Of a DNA stretch of 64,000 nucleotides, positions 63,815-64,000 are shown piece after piece; positions within the stretch are counted from its first letter, which is position 1; every line of letters starts with the position of its first letter. Where the stretch lies: the NCBI RefSeq assembly GCF_002813775.1, contig NZ_CP020370.1, positions 6,101,501 through 6,165,500 on the forward strand, in the 5' to 3' direction. Below the pieces are notes generated by a model. It was given only the letters and a program-made list of their open reading frames with translations, searched no databases and was not told the DNA's origin. The stretch comes from Candidatus Thiodictyon syntrophicum (lineage in GTDB: Bacteria; Pseudomonadota; Gammaproteobacteria; Chromatiales; Chromatiaceae). Both the position numbers and the translations under genes were made by a program.

Positions 63815-64000
63815 CGCGACACTCGAAGTCGTGGGTGATCGCGGCGGTGGTGCCCAGCATGATGGACGCAGAGCAGTATTTCTCCGCGCTGAGCTTGATC
63901 GCACGCTCCACCTGGCGCGGGTCCAGCCCCCGCCCGGTCAGGATGAAATGGGCGTGGATGCGGGTAAAGACCTTGGGGTCGGCGGCGGCGCGGTCCGCCG
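63807..64000 (-). CDS. OsmC/YhfA-family protein, C-terminal part
   Basis: Only the last 63 codons lie in the window: [57 protein letters not shown]. The Cys in EKYCSASIML is the second redox Cys of OsmC-like peroxide-reducing proteins. The first Cys and the N-terminus lie outside. It leads a two-gene unit with the DUF885-like gene. Confidence 0.88.
   Translation of the reverse strand, partial: ADRAAADPKVFTRIHAHFILTGRGLDPRQVERAIKLSAEKYCSASIMLGTTAAITHDFECRDA

Overview
The window is a GC-rich (roughly two-thirds G+C) gammaproteobacterial chromosome segment. The best fit is a purple sulfur bacterium of the Chromatiaceae or a close relative. The case rests on a Tat-exported high-potential iron-sulfur protein (HiPIP), Coq7, an rlmE-ftsH pair, a riboflavin cluster leading into nusB, and a rplM-rpsI operon. 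The genus cannot be fixed from sequence alone.

Layout. 1-4143: ftsH start, rlmE, a membrane protein, HiPIP, an NlpC/P60 lipoprotein and trxB. 4144-8084: a PIN toxin/antitoxin pair and a large RloC-like ATPase, probably a small defence patch. 8384-9985: a fused hisH-hisF gene of the eukaryotic HIS7 architecture. 10255-13958: a ClpP-like lipoprotein, an MBOAT acyltransferase and an AlgJ/AlgX-like SGNH protein, probably an O-acetylation unit. 14139-22089: small genes, a CarS-like membrane enzyme, a host-attachment-family protein, a 1198-residue membrane protein, and cstA with its ybdD partner. 22575-24476: an IS1-like element inside a truncated transposase, plus debris. 24633-34000: uvrB, tRNA-Pro, the ribBA/ribH/nusB cluster, ppk1 and two Slp lipoproteins. 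33909-36078: the groESL operon with a CIRCE operator and a strong terminator.

36317-41647 is an accessory region. It holds a zeta-type kinase toxin with a small upstream partner, an HD plus Hsp90-type (GHKL) ATPase gene split by one in-frame amber codon, a disrupted GNAT gene, a UPF0175 antitoxin with a beheaded toxin, and an AAA/DUF4143 ATPase whose start codon lies in a 19-bp palindrome. 41900-52805 carries a metallo-beta-lactamase-fold hydrolase, a hybrid histidine kinase, a choloylglycine-hydrolase-like pseudogene (in-frame ochre codon), a DUF429-like protein, an orphan ParD-like antitoxin and an alpha/beta hydrolase. 53583-55851 is a two-gene operon pairing a PD-(D/E)XK-type nuclease candidate with an RNase J-like metallo-beta-lactamase protein. 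From 56308 to the end lie housekeeping genes: tRNA-Gln, rplM-rpsI, a thioredoxin-like ferredoxin, a GlcF-like protein, coq7, a tandem-repeat secreted protein, speD, a DUF885 protein and the end of an osmC gene.

A feature that cuts across the window is the density of short palindromic intergenic repeats. There are at least two MITE-like families. One is about 160 bp and bounded by atttgcg-rich inverted ends (five copies plus a fragment). The other has gccttgatcat-type ends around interchangeable hairpins, and one copy interrupts a GNAT gene. Classical REP-like hairpins are also present. No rRNA operon, CRISPR array or prophage is visible.
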